Positions 8,101 through 15,485 of a DNA stretch of 64,000 nucleotides are shown piece by piece. Under the pieces are notes generated by a model. The model was not told the origin of the DNA, searched no databases, and saw only the letters and a list, made by a program, of their open reading frames with translations. Location of the stretch: NCBI GenBank assembly GCA_963794415.1, contig CAWCDI010000001.1:186001-250000 (forward strand). Reading direction: 5' to 3'. This DNA comes from CAVPTL01 sp963794415 (lineage in GTDB: Bacteria > Actinomycetota > Thermoleophilia > Gaiellales > JAICJC01). The first letter of the stretch is position 1; every line of letters starts with the position of its first letter. The translations under genes were made by a program, and so were the position numbers.

Positions 8101-9351
8101 ATGGACGCCACCGCGGCCCAGGGCAGCTACCGGGACCTGCTCAGGCTACCCGGATACCCGCCGCTGATAACTGCCGTGCTGCTCTCGCGCCTGGCCAACT
8201 CCATGAGCCAGGTGGGCGTGGTGATCTACCTCCTGCAGACCACCCACAGCCCCGCGATCTCGGGCGCCGGAGCCGCCGCGCAGCTGGTGCCCGGCATCGT
8301 CACCGGGCCGTTCGTGGGGGCGTGGCTCGACCGCACCCACAGCCGCATCCACACCATCGTCTACACCCAGATCGGCCGCGCCGGCCTGCTGGGCCTCGTG
8401 GTGGTGTGCGGTGACCTCGTCCATCCGCCGGTGATCGTGATCCTGCTGATCCTGGTCTGCTTCGGGGCGACGTTTCCGGTGCCGACCGTGGGGTTTCGCT
8501 CGATGGTGCCTACCGCCGTGCCGCGCCCGCTCTGGAACCAGGCAAACGCGGCCGACTCCATCACCTACGACATGGCGTTCATCGTCGGCCCGGCGCTCGC
8601 CGGCGCGGTGGTGACGGTGCTCGGCGCGACCCAGGCCATCATGCTGCAGGCCGTCGCGACGCTGGTGGCGGGGCTCGTGGCCGCGCTCGTGCGTGAGCCC
8701 GCGGGCCGCACTCTCGAGACGGAGCCGCCGCTCGAGGCCGTGGTGGCCGGCCTGCGCGCGGTGGTCTCGCACGTGCAGCTGCGCGCGACCGTGGCGCTGA
8801 TGGTGGTCTCGGGCCTCGGGTACGGCTGCTTCACCATCGGACTGCCGCTCTGGGCCAGCGGCACGCTGCACCGCTCGCCGGGCGTCTCAGGCTGGATGTG
8901 GGCGGGCGCGTCGGCGGGGTCGGTGATCGGCGGGCTCTCCTACGGCTGGCGCCGGCCGCGCGGCTCCGACGCACACCACGTGGTGCTGTTCACCGCGCTC
9001 TTCGGGCTGCCGCTCCTGGGCGTGCCGCTGGTGGGCTCGCTCTGGGCGGGGATCGCCTGCATGTTCGTGTCGGGGCTCTTCTCGGCGCCGTTCATCATCG
9101 CGATGTTCTCGATCCGGCAGGGCGCCGTGAGCTCGCGGCTGCACGGCCGGATCTTTGCCATCACCGTGTCAGTGAACGCCGCGGGGACGCCGCTCGGCGC
9201 GTTCATCGCGGGGCTCGTGGTGGGCCACATCGGCGTGCACCGGCTGCTGTTCGGCGCGGGCCTCGGCCAGCTGGCGGCGGCTGGAGTGGCGGCGTACATG
9301 CTGCGCGGCGACCGGGCGCTGCCGATCAGGGTGAGCGAGCCTCAGACGTAG
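8101..9351 (+). CDS. MFS transporter (416 aa)
   Basis: A 416-residue polytopic protein with about 12 hydrophobic helices and the major-facilitator loop 2-3 motif GAWLDRTHSR. The N-terminus VLLSRLANSMSQVGVVIYLL is typical of MFS efflux pumps of the EntS/arabinose-efflux type. The start ATG 8101 has no strong Shine-Dalgarno sequence. The gene stands alone on the plus strand and its end overlaps the convergent DHA2 transporter gene by 10 bases. The substrate is unknown; export of a small metabolite or drug is the usual role. Confidence 0.85.
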   Translation: MDATAAQGSYRDLLRLPGYPPLITAVLLSRLANSMSQVGVVIYLLQTTHSPAISGAGAAAQLVPGIVTGPFVGAWLDRTHSRIHTIVYTQIGRAGLLGLVVVCGDLVHPPVIVILLILVCFGATFPVPTVGFRSMVPTAVPRPLWNQANAADSITYDMAFIVGPALAGAVVTVLGATQAIMLQAVATLVAGLVAALVREPAGRTLETEPPLEAVVAGLRAVVSHVQLRATVALMVVSGLGYGCFTIGLPLWASGTLHRSPGVSGWMWAGASAGSVIGGLSYGWRRPRGSDAHHVVLFTALFGLPLLGVPLVGSLWAGIACMFVSGLFSAPFIIAMFSIRQGAVSSRLHGRIFAITVSVNAAGTPLGAFIAGLVVGHIGVHRLLFGAGLGQLAAAGVAAYMLRGDRALPIRVSEPQT

Positions 9352-10784
9352 TCGAGCGCCGGCTCGAGCTCCTTCTCCTCGTCGCTTGCGTGCCGCCGGG
9401 CCTTCGGCACCAGCAGGGCCGCGATGAAGCCGAGGAAGAGCATCACGCCGCTCAGCCAGAACGCGTCGGTGAACGAGCTCTCGCTGGGGAGGCCGGTGGA
9501 CGCGATCACGCCGGCGGTGAGGATGCTCGCTGCGATCTGCGCGCCCAGCGAGCCGCCGACGTTTCGGAAGATGACGTTCATGCCGGTCGCGATTCCCGTC
9601 TGGTCGGGCCGCACCGACTCGACGATCACGTTGGTCATCGACGCGAACGCCAGGCCGATCCCGAGGCCCATGATGAAGGTGATCACGTAGATCTCCCATT
9701 TCTGGCTGTGCGCGAGCGCCAGCAGGAACCAGCCGATCGACGTGAGGAGCGCCCCGAGCGCCAGCGGCACCCGCGAGCCCACCGTGACCGACATCTTGCC
9801 GGCCACCGGCCCCACCAGCAGCATCGCCACGGTGAGCGGCAGCAGGAAGAGGCCCGCCTGCGTGATCGACGCGCCGAAGCCGTACCCCGACGACACCGGC
9901 GTCTCGACGAACTGCGGGATCAGGACAAACGACGCGAACATGCCAAAGCCGATGAGCGTGGTGGAGAGGTTGGTGGTCCACACGGGCCGGTCGCGCATCA
10001 TCTGCATGTCCACCAGCGGGCTCTGGATGCGCATCTCCGCGTAGATCCAGATCACCGCGAGCACCGCCGCGGCCACGAAGAGCCCGATCGTCGCCGCCGA
10101 CGACCAGCCCCACACCGAGCCCTCGCTCACGGCCACGAGCAACGCCACCAGCCAGCCCGCCATGAGCGTGCTGCCGACCACGTCGATCTTGCCCGGCGTC
10201 TTGATCGGCGACTCCGGGATGATCAGCATCGTCACGACGGCGGCCGGAACGATCGCAAGCAGCGGCAGCCAGAAGAGCCAGTGGTAGTTCAGGTTCTGGA
10301 CGATGGGGCCGGCCAGCACGATGCCCAGGCCGCCGCCGATGCCCACCAGCGCCGAGATGAGGGCGATGCCCTGCGCCACCTTGTCGCGGGGAAACTCGTC
10401 GCGCACGATGGAGAACGCCAGCGGGAAGACCGCGCCGCCGATGCCCTGCACCACGCGCGCGGCGATGAGGAGCGTCATCGTGGTAGAGAGCGCCGCCCCG
10501 AGCGTGCCGAGCGCCAGCACCCAGAGCGTGAACACCAGCATCTTCTTCTTCCCGAACATGTCGCCCATGCGGCCCACCACCGGCGTCGCGATGCACGCGC
10601 TCAGCAGGTAGGCGGTGAGGATCCAGGTGGCGGTGTCGGTGGAGGAGTGGAGGTCTGCCTGGATGTCGGGCAGGGCCGGCGCGACCAGCGACTGGAGCAG
10701 GGCGTAGGAGATGGCCGCCACGGCGAGGGTGGCGAAGGTGACGCCGTAGTGCACCCGGTGCTCGTCGTGGCCTGCCGCGCTCAT
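9342..10784 (-). CDS. DHA2-family (EmrB/QacA-type, 14-TM) drug:H+ antiporter
   Basis: A 480-residue transporter starting MSAAGHDEHRVHYGVTFATL. It shows the DHA2 hallmarks: WILTAYLLSACIATPVVGR in helix 2, loop motif GRMGDMFGKKK, and motif C-like ALVGIGGGLGIVLAGPI in helix 5. About 14 hydrophobic segments are visible. ATG 10784 overlaps the stop of the upstream TetR gene as ATGA, giving a regulator-transporter pair in one transcript, the usual layout for substrate-inducible efflux. Expression should be controlled by the TetR repressor through the operator-like repeat at 11403-11431. Confidence 0.88.
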   Translation of the reverse strand: MSAAGHDEHRVHYGVTFATLAVAAISYALLQSLVAPALPDIQADLHSSTDTATWILTAYLLSACIATPVVGRMGDMFGKKKMLVFTLWVLALGTLGAALSTTMTLLIAARVVQGIGGAVFPLAFSIVRDEFPRDKVAQGIALISALVGIGGGLGIVLAGPIVQNLNYHWLFWLPLLAIVPAAVVTMLIIPESPIKTPGKIDVVGSTLMAGWLVALLVAVSEGSVWGWSSAATIGLFVAAAVLAVIWIYAEMRIQSPLVDMQMMRDRPVWTTNLSTTLIGFGMFASFVLIPQFVETPVSSGYGFGASITQAGLFLLPLTVAMLLVGPVAGKMSVTVGSRVPLALGALLTSIGWFLLALAHSQKWEIYVITFIMGLGIGLAFASMTNVIVESVRPDQTGIATGMNVIFRNVGGSLGAQIAASILTAGVIASTGLPSESSFTDAFWLSGVMLFLGFIAALLVPKARRHASDEEKELEPALDYV

Positions 10785-11398
10785 GCTCGCTCCTTCTGCC
10801 TGGTGATTGCCTCGAGGCCGCCTTCGAGGAAGGCGACGGCCTGGTCGATGACCGCGTCTGCGTGCTCGCGCGAGGCCCGCTGGCCGCGCACGCTGCGGGC
10901 GTCCTCCTTGGCCACCGTCATGGCTGCGAGGACGGCGGCCGCGGCGATGCGCGGGCGAAGGCCGCCGGCCGGCTCGCCCAGATCGGCGGCGATGGCGGCG
11001 GCGATGGCGTCCTCGACCTCGGTCATGCGGGCGCGGTAGTGGTTTCGCAGCTGCTCGTCCTCGTCGATGAGCCGCTCGCGCAGGAGCTCGCGGTCGGTGG
11101 GGTTCACCATGTGCTCGGTCAGGGTCTCGCGGATGGTCTCGAGCGCCGAGAGCCCGCTCGAGCGCTCGCGCAGCTCGCGGAAGAACTCCTCGCGAAGCGG
11201 TGCCGAGTCGGCGAAGAGGATCTCCTCCTTCGACCGGAAGTAGGCAAAGAGCGTGCCCTTGGAGACGTCGGCGGCCTCGGCGATGTTGGCCACCGTGGTC
11301 TGCTGGTAGCCGTCCTCGGCAAAGAGCGCGAGGGCCTCGGTCACGATGGCCTCGCGGGTGCGAAGCTTTTTTCGCGCACGCAGTCCCGTGGCAGTCAT
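10781..11398 (-). CDS. TetR/AcrR family transcriptional repressor
   Basis: A 205-residue protein with an N-terminal TetR helix-turn-helix (about residues 10-57): REAIVTEALALFAEDGYQQT, then VANIAEAADVSKGTLFAYF with the conserved G-T-L-F-x-Y-F end of the recognition helix. The C-terminal ligand-binding and dimerisation region is all-helical and not assignable to a ligand. It is the promoter-proximal gene of a two-gene operon with the DHA2 pump, and an inverted repeat immediately upstream is the probable autoregulatory site. Confidence 0.9.
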   Translation of the reverse strand: MTATGLRARKKLRTREAIVTEALALFAEDGYQQTTVANIAEAADVSKGTLFAYFRSKEEILFADSAPLREEFFRELRERSSGLSALETIRETLTEHMVNPTDRELLRERLIDEDEQLRNHYRARMTEVEDAIAAAIAADLGEPAGGLRPRIAAAAVLAAMTVAKEDARSVRGQRASREHADAVIDQAVAFLEGGLEAITRQKERA

Positions 11399-11402
11399 GG
11401 GC

Positions 11403-11431
11403 GGACTCTAGCAGGAAACTAGACCGAGTCC
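11403..11431. promoter_or_regulatory. Candidate TetR operator
   Basis: GGACTC (11403-11408) and GAGTCC (11426-11431) form a perfect inverted pair, and inside it CTAG occurs symmetrically at 11408-11411 and 11419-11422. The element begins 5 bases upstream of the TetR start codon, where an autorepressing TetR protein would bind. Binding is inferred from position and symmetry. Confidence 0.5.
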
Positions 11432-11467
11432 AGTTTTTCAGAGAACGTGCAGAAGTTTGCCGTGTTA

Positions 11468-11538
11468 GGTAACAATACTGAAACATAAATCGGTATTACC
11501 ACTAATCTGCTTGGGCTCTTCCGTGACGTTAATCACGG
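11468..11538. promoter_or_regulatory. AT-rich leader with two inverted repeats upstream of the polysaccharide operon
   Basis: Two dyads lie in the AT-rich stretch between the TetR gene and the dehydrogenase gene. The first pairs GGTAA (11468-11472) with TTACC (11496-11500), extended imperfectly by ATAC/GTAT. The second is CCGTGA-CGTTAA-TCACGG (11521-11538), with perfect 6-base arms. They lie 38 or more bases upstream of the -35 box, so activator or repressor binding sites are likelier than an RNA element of this promoter. No known riboswitch consensus is apparent. Confidence 0.4.
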
Positions 11539-11575
11539 TTCACAAACGCTTAACGTGAAGTTGTCCGATTTCGAG

Positions 11576-11604
11576 TTGACCGGTTACGCTCGCGTCGGTA
11601 CGTT
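11576..11604 (+). promoter_or_regulatory. Sigma-70-type promoter of the polysaccharide operon
   Basis: TTGACC (11576-11581), a 17-base spacer and TACGTT (11599-11604) match the primary-sigma consensus with optimal spacing. The dehydrogenase start codon GTG 11638 lies about 26 bases after the expected transcription start, behind a purine-rich GGGGGG ribosome-binding stretch at 11627-11632. Confidence 0.6.
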
Positions 11605-11637
11605 CCTCATTAGCTAACAAAAAAATGGGGGGCTCCA

Positions 11638-12945
11638 GTGTCTGAGACATCACATGACACACGGCTGGGAAGCCGTGACCATTCACCCATGCCCGAGCCG
11701 CTCATCGCGGTGCTGGGACTGGGGTACGTCGGACTGCCGACCGCCCTCGCGCTGCGAAGCGCAGGCCGCTCGGTGCTGGGCATCGACATCTCGGAGAAGC
11801 GCCTCGAGAGCATCCGAAAGCGCATGGTGGATCTGACGTCCGCCGACCACGAGCGGCTGGCCGCGGCGCTCGGCGACGACGAGCGGTTCTCGGTGACCGA
11901 CAACGCCGGCAGGCTGGCCGAGGCAGACGGGGTGCTCATCTGCGTGCCGACCCCGATCGACCGCCACCACGTGCCCGACCTCGCCGCGCTGAAGGCAAGC
12001 TGCGAGACGGTCGTGCGCCACGCGCGCCCCGGCCAGACCATCATCCTCACCTCCACGAGCTACGTCGGCACCACCCGCGACCTGCTCATCGAGCCGCTCG
12101 CCGCCCGCGGGCTGGAGGTGGGCACCGACATCTGCGTTGCGTACTCGCCCGAGCGCATCGACCCGGCCAACAGCGCCTTCCCGCAGGAGCTCGTCCCCCG
12201 CGTTCTGGGCGCCACCAGCCCCGTGTGCGTCGAGAAGGCCGCGGCCATCGTCTCGGCCGTTGCGCCCAAGGTGCAGGTGGTCTCATCGCCGGAGGCGGCC
12301 GAGATGACCAAGCTCTACGAGAACATCTTCAGGGCCGTCAACATCACTCTGGCAAACGAAATGGCCGAGGCGTGCCGGTCGCTTGAGCTCTCGCCGGCGG
12401 AGGTGGTGGACGCGGCTGCGACCAAGCCCTACGGCTTCATGCCGTTCATCCCGGGGCCGGGAGTGGGCGGCCACTGCATCCCCTGCGACCCGCATTACCT
12501 CCTCTGGCAGCTGCACCCGCGGCACACCAGCATGCCGCTGGTCGAGCGGGCCATGGACGGCATCGCGCGGCGGCCGCTGCAGGTGGCCGACCGGGCCGCA
12601 GACCTGCTCTCCCGCGCCCGCGGCCGGGGCGTGAGCGGCGCGCGGATCCTGGTGTGCGGCGTGGCCTACAAGAAGGGCGTGGCCGACGTCCGCGAGTCGC
12701 CGGCGCTTGTCCTCATCGAGCTCTTGCACGACCGCGGCGCGCTGGTGGACTACTACGACCCGCTCGTGCCGGTGATCGAGGAGCGCGGCCGCACGCTCAT
12801 CTCGGTGGCCGAGCCGGGCGCCGGCGACTACGACCTGGTGATCGCCCACACGCTGCACCCCGGCGCCGACTACGCGTTTCTCGACGACGCCTCATCCGTC
12901 CTTGACTGCACCTACCGGCTGACTGGACCCAAGGTCGATCTGTGA
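11638..12945 (+). CDS. UDP-sugar dehydrogenase (UDP-ManNAc/UDP-GlcNAc 6-dehydrogenase type)
   Basis: A 435-residue enzyme of the UDP-glucose/GDP-mannose dehydrogenase family. It has an N-terminal AVLGLGYVGLPTA NAD-binding motif, CVPTPID, the central YSPERIDP and AEMTKLYENIFRAVNI helix, and the active-site GGHCIPCDPHYL with the nucleophilic cysteine. A C-terminal substrate domain follows with VCGVAYKKGVADVRESPA. The GHCIPCDP context favours the WecC/WbpO-type N-acetylhexosamine dehydrogenases over Ugd. It should supply an activated uronic acid for the following synthase. It is the first gene of an operon whose members overlap by 4 bases or are separated by at most one base. Confidence 0.88.
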   Translation: MSETSHDTRLGSRDHSPMPEPLIAVLGLGYVGLPTALALRSAGRSVLGIDISEKRLESIRKRMVDLTSADHERLAAALGDDERFSVTDNAGRLAEADGVLICVPTPIDRHHVPDLAALKASCETVVRHARPGQTIILTSTSYVGTTRDLLIEPLAARGLEVGTDICVAYSPERIDPANSAFPQELVPRVLGATSPVCVEKAAAIVSAVAPKVQVVSSPEAAEMTKLYENIFRAVNITLANEMAEACRSLELSPAEVVDAAATKPYGFMPFIPGPGVGGHCIPCDPHYLLWQLHPRHTSMPLVERAMDGIARRPLQVADRAADLLSRARGRGVSGARILVCGVAYKKGVADVRESPALVLIELLHDRGALVDYYDPLVPVIEERGRTLISVAEPGAGDYDLVIAHTLHPGADYAFLDDASSVLDCTYRLTGPKVDL

Positions 12946-14396
12946 GCCAGGTGGAGACAGCCGCGGCGCCCGAGGGCATCGCGTCAGAGCCCCTGCTCGA
13001 GGTGGTCGCCGCACCGCCTCTGGCGGAGCTTCGCCCGCAGGCGCTCATCACGCAAAGCACCCGCGCGTGGCTCATGTCGGGGCTGGTGCTGGTGTGTCTC
13101 ATACCTATCACGATACTGCTGGGCCTACGGCTCTCACGTCTCACTCATGATCCGATTGTGGGGATCTACGGCGTGCTTGTGTTATTCACGACCGCACAGG
13201 TGATGTACGTCGCGTTTGCTCACTACCGCGACGCGTCTCACCACGTATCCGATCTGACATATCAGCCCTTCGTCACGTGCCTGGTGGCCTGCAAGGACGA
13301 CGTGGACGTGATCGAGGGCTGCGTGCGGTCGATGTTGGAGCAGACCTACACCCAGCTCGAGGTGATCGCGATCGACGACGGCTCCACAGACGGATCGCTC
13401 GAGGCGCTGCGAAGCCTCGCGGCCGATCCGGAGCTGGGCGGACGCTTCCGGCTGCTCGAGAACGAGGTCTCGCTGGGCAAGAAGCGGGCGCTCGTGCGCG
13501 CGGTGGCCGAGGCCCGCGGCGGCTACTTCATCTTCACCGACTCCGACTGCATCCTCGACCAGGAGGCGGTGGGCCAGGTGATGCGCGCGTTCGAGTCGGA
13601 TCCCACCATCGGCGCGGTCTCCGGCGACGCCCGGGCGCTCAACGCCGACCGAAACACCCTCACCCGCATGCAGGACACCTGGTACGACGGCCAGTTCTCC
13701 ATCTGGAAGGCCACGGAGTCGGTGTTCGGGTCGGTCTCGTGCATCTCGGGGCCGCTGGCCGCCTTCCGCCGCGAGGCCATCTACAACTACTTCCCGGCGT
13801 GGGCGGCCGACACGTTCCTGGGACAGGAGTTTCGCTTCGCGACCGACCGCCAGCTCACCGCCTACGTGCTGGGCCAGAAGTGGATCGGCCAGAAGCTGAA
13901 GGCAAAGCACGACGACTCGCCGTTCGTCACCGATGTGGACTACCCGGAGCGGCGCTGGCGGGTGGAGTACGTGAAGTCGGCGATGGTCTGGACGAACGTG
14001 CCGGCCACGATGGGCGCGATGTTCCGCCAGCAGACGCGCTGGAAGAAGAGCTTCCTGCGAAACCTGTGCTTCAACGGCACCTTCTACTGGCGCCGCGGCC
14101 CCGCGCCGGCGCTCCTCTTCTACCCGCACGCGCTCTTCGTGCTCGCGACGCCCATCATGGCGTTTCGCCACCTCGTTTGGCTGCCCGCCCACGGCGCGTT
14201 CTTCCTGTGCGGCCTCTACCTGTGCGGCGTCGTCCTCAAGGGCTGCATCTGGGCGGTGGCCTACCGCATCCAGAACCCCGGCTGCAGCCGCTGGGTCTAC
14301 CGCCCGCTCATGAGCCTCATGGCTGCGCTCCTCTTCTCGGGCCTTCTGCTCTACTCGATGGCGACCCTGCGAAAGCAGCGGTGGGTGCGCGACTGA
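12942..14396 (+). CDS. Processive membrane GT2 glycosyltransferase (hyaluronan/PNAG synthase-like)
   Basis: A 484-residue protein with two N-terminal transmembrane helices (about residues 45-95), a cytoplasmic GT-A domain and three or more C-terminal helices (about 400-475). The catalytic motifs are present: IDDGSTDGS (UDP/metal), DSDC (D-x-D-like) and QQTRW (QxxRW, product binding) near residue 362. This arrangement is that of NodC, hyaluronan synthase and PgaC/IcaA. GTG 12942 overlaps the dehydrogenase stop. With the deacetylases downstream, a beta-linked amino-sugar polymer, possibly mixed with the uronic acid of the first gene, is the best inference. Confidence 0.88.
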   Translation: MSQVETAAAPEGIASEPLLEVVAAPPLAELRPQALITQSTRAWLMSGLVLVCLIPITILLGLRLSRLTHDPIVGIYGVLVLFTTAQVMYVAFAHYRDASHHVSDLTYQPFVTCLVACKDDVDVIEGCVRSMLEQTYTQLEVIAIDDGSTDGSLEALRSLAADPELGGRFRLLENEVSLGKKRALVRAVAEARGGYFIFTDSDCILDQEAVGQVMRAFESDPTIGAVSGDARALNADRNTLTRMQDTWYDGQFSIWKATESVFGSVSCISGPLAAFRREAIYNYFPAWAADTFLGQEFRFATDRQLTAYVLGQKWIGQKLKAKHDDSPFVTDVDYPERRWRVEYVKSAMVWTNVPATMGAMFRQQTRWKKSFLRNLCFNGTFYWRRGPAPALLFYPHALFVLATPIMAFRHLVWLPAHGAFFLCGLYLCGVVLKGCIWAVAYRIQNPGCSRWVYRPLMSLMAALLFSGLLLYSMATLRKQRWVRD

Positions 14397-14491
14397 TGCT
14401 CGCCGTCCGCTCATTCGCCTTCGCGCTTCTCATCGTGGTGCTCTACGTGATTGTCGTGACCCGCGGCCAGCTCCCGGGGCTGGGGGTCTGA
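14396..14491 (+). CDS. Single-pass membrane microprotein (31 aa) between synthase and deacetylase
   Basis: ATG 14396 overlaps the GT2 stop by one base (TGATG) and the frame ends at TGA 14489-14491, one base before the deacetylase start. The 31-residue product is MLAVRSFAFALLIVVLYVIV followed by a short polar tail, VTRGQLPGLGV, so nearly the whole peptide is one hydrophobic helix. Exact fit between two genes and strong membrane character make it a convincing small gene. Its position recalls IcaD/PgaD, small membrane partners needed for full activity of PNAG synthases, though it is shorter than either and no homology can be claimed. Confidence 0.65.
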   Translation: MLAVRSFAFALLIVVLYVIVVTRGQLPGLGV

Positions 14492-14492
14492 G

Positions 14493-15485
14493 GTGCGCCG
14501 CGGACTTCACCTCGCCGTCAACGGCGGGCTTCGCGTGATCGCCGTGGCGCTGGTGGCCGGAGCGCTCGCGGTGCCGGCGTTCGCCTACTGGACGGCCACG
14601 CGGCCGCCCGTGTACGGCCTGGCCTCGCAGGTTTCGGTGCCGCTCGGCGCCGGGAACGCCGGCGTGAAGGTGCCCGGCTACAGCGGCCGCGTGCTGATCC
14701 TCTGCTACCACGACCTGGCCGACGTGAGCCACAACCGCTACACGGTGACCCCCGAGGCCTTCGCCGCGCAGATGGCGGCGCTGCACGCCCAGGGGTTCCA
14801 TGCGATCTCCCAGCGCACGTTCCTGCGGTTCGTGGCGGGGGATCCCGTGCAGCTGCCGGCGCGGCCGGTGCTCATCACCTTCGACGACGGCGCCAAGGGC
14901 GTGTGGATCTATGCCGACCCGGTGCTTCGGCGGCTGCACTACCAGGCGACCTCCTTCATCATCACCGGCGACGTCTCCCACCACCAGCCGTACTACCTCG
15001 ACTGGAAGGAGGTGGAGGCGATGCAGCGCTCGGGCCGCTGGAGCTTCGGCTCCCACACGTCCAACGGGCACGGCCGGATCCTCATCGATAGCTCCGGCAG
15101 CACCAACCCGTTTCTGACCAACCGCGAGTGGCTGCCGGCCCAGAACCGGCTCGAGACGCTCGACGAGTACCGCCACCGCGTCACCAGCGACCTCGACCAG
15201 TCGGTAACCGACATGACCAGCCATGGGCTGCCGCGGCCGCGCATGTTCGCCTATCCGTTCTCGGCGTTTCGCACGCCCACCAACGACCCGGCGGTGCCCG
15301 CGATCCTCACCTCGATCCTCGCGAAGCTCTTCGCGGTGCGGATGGACAACGTCAGCGTGCCCGAGGCGATCAGCCGCGGCATGCAATCGCCGCTTCCGCG
15401 CGTGGAGGTCTACCGCACCACCACCGTGGACGCACTGCTCTCGGAGCTCTCAACGACAATCGACCAGGGAAGGACGAAGACATGA
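14493..15485 (+). CDS. Membrane-anchored polysaccharide deacetylase (NodB domain, PgaB/IcaB-like)
   Basis: A 330-residue protein from GTG 14493 with an N-terminal signal or anchor helix (about residues 12-32) and a NodB homology domain. The motifs ILCYHDL, VLITFDDGAKG (catalytic base and metal aspartates) and SHTSNGHGR (the two metal histidines) match the family 4 carbohydrate esterases that deacetylate poly-N-acetylglucosamine outside the membrane. The tight fit behind the GT2 synthase supports a role in modifying its nascent chain. Confidence 0.85.
   Translation: MRRGLHLAVNGGLRVIAVALVAGALAVPAFAYWTATRPPVYGLASQVSVPLGAGNAGVKVPGYSGRVLILCYHDLADVSHNRYTVTPEAFAAQMAALHAQGFHAISQRTFLRFVAGDPVQLPARPVLITFDDGAKGVWIYADPVLRRLHYQATSFIITGDVSHHQPYYLDWKEVEAMQRSGRWSFGSHTSNGHGRILIDSSGSTNPFLTNREWLPAQNRLETLDEYRHRVTSDLDQSVTDMTSHGLPRPRMFAYPFSAFRTPTNDPAVPAILTSILAKLFAVRMDNVSVPEAISRGMQSPLPRVEVYRTTTVDALLSELSTTIDQGRTKT

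Noticed and set aside
8898..11039. 713-residue plus-strand frame opposite the DHA2 transporter
   Set aside because: It is antisense to a clearly conserved transporter and its translation is low-complexity Arg/His/Glu sequence, as expected for the shadow of a GC-rich gene.
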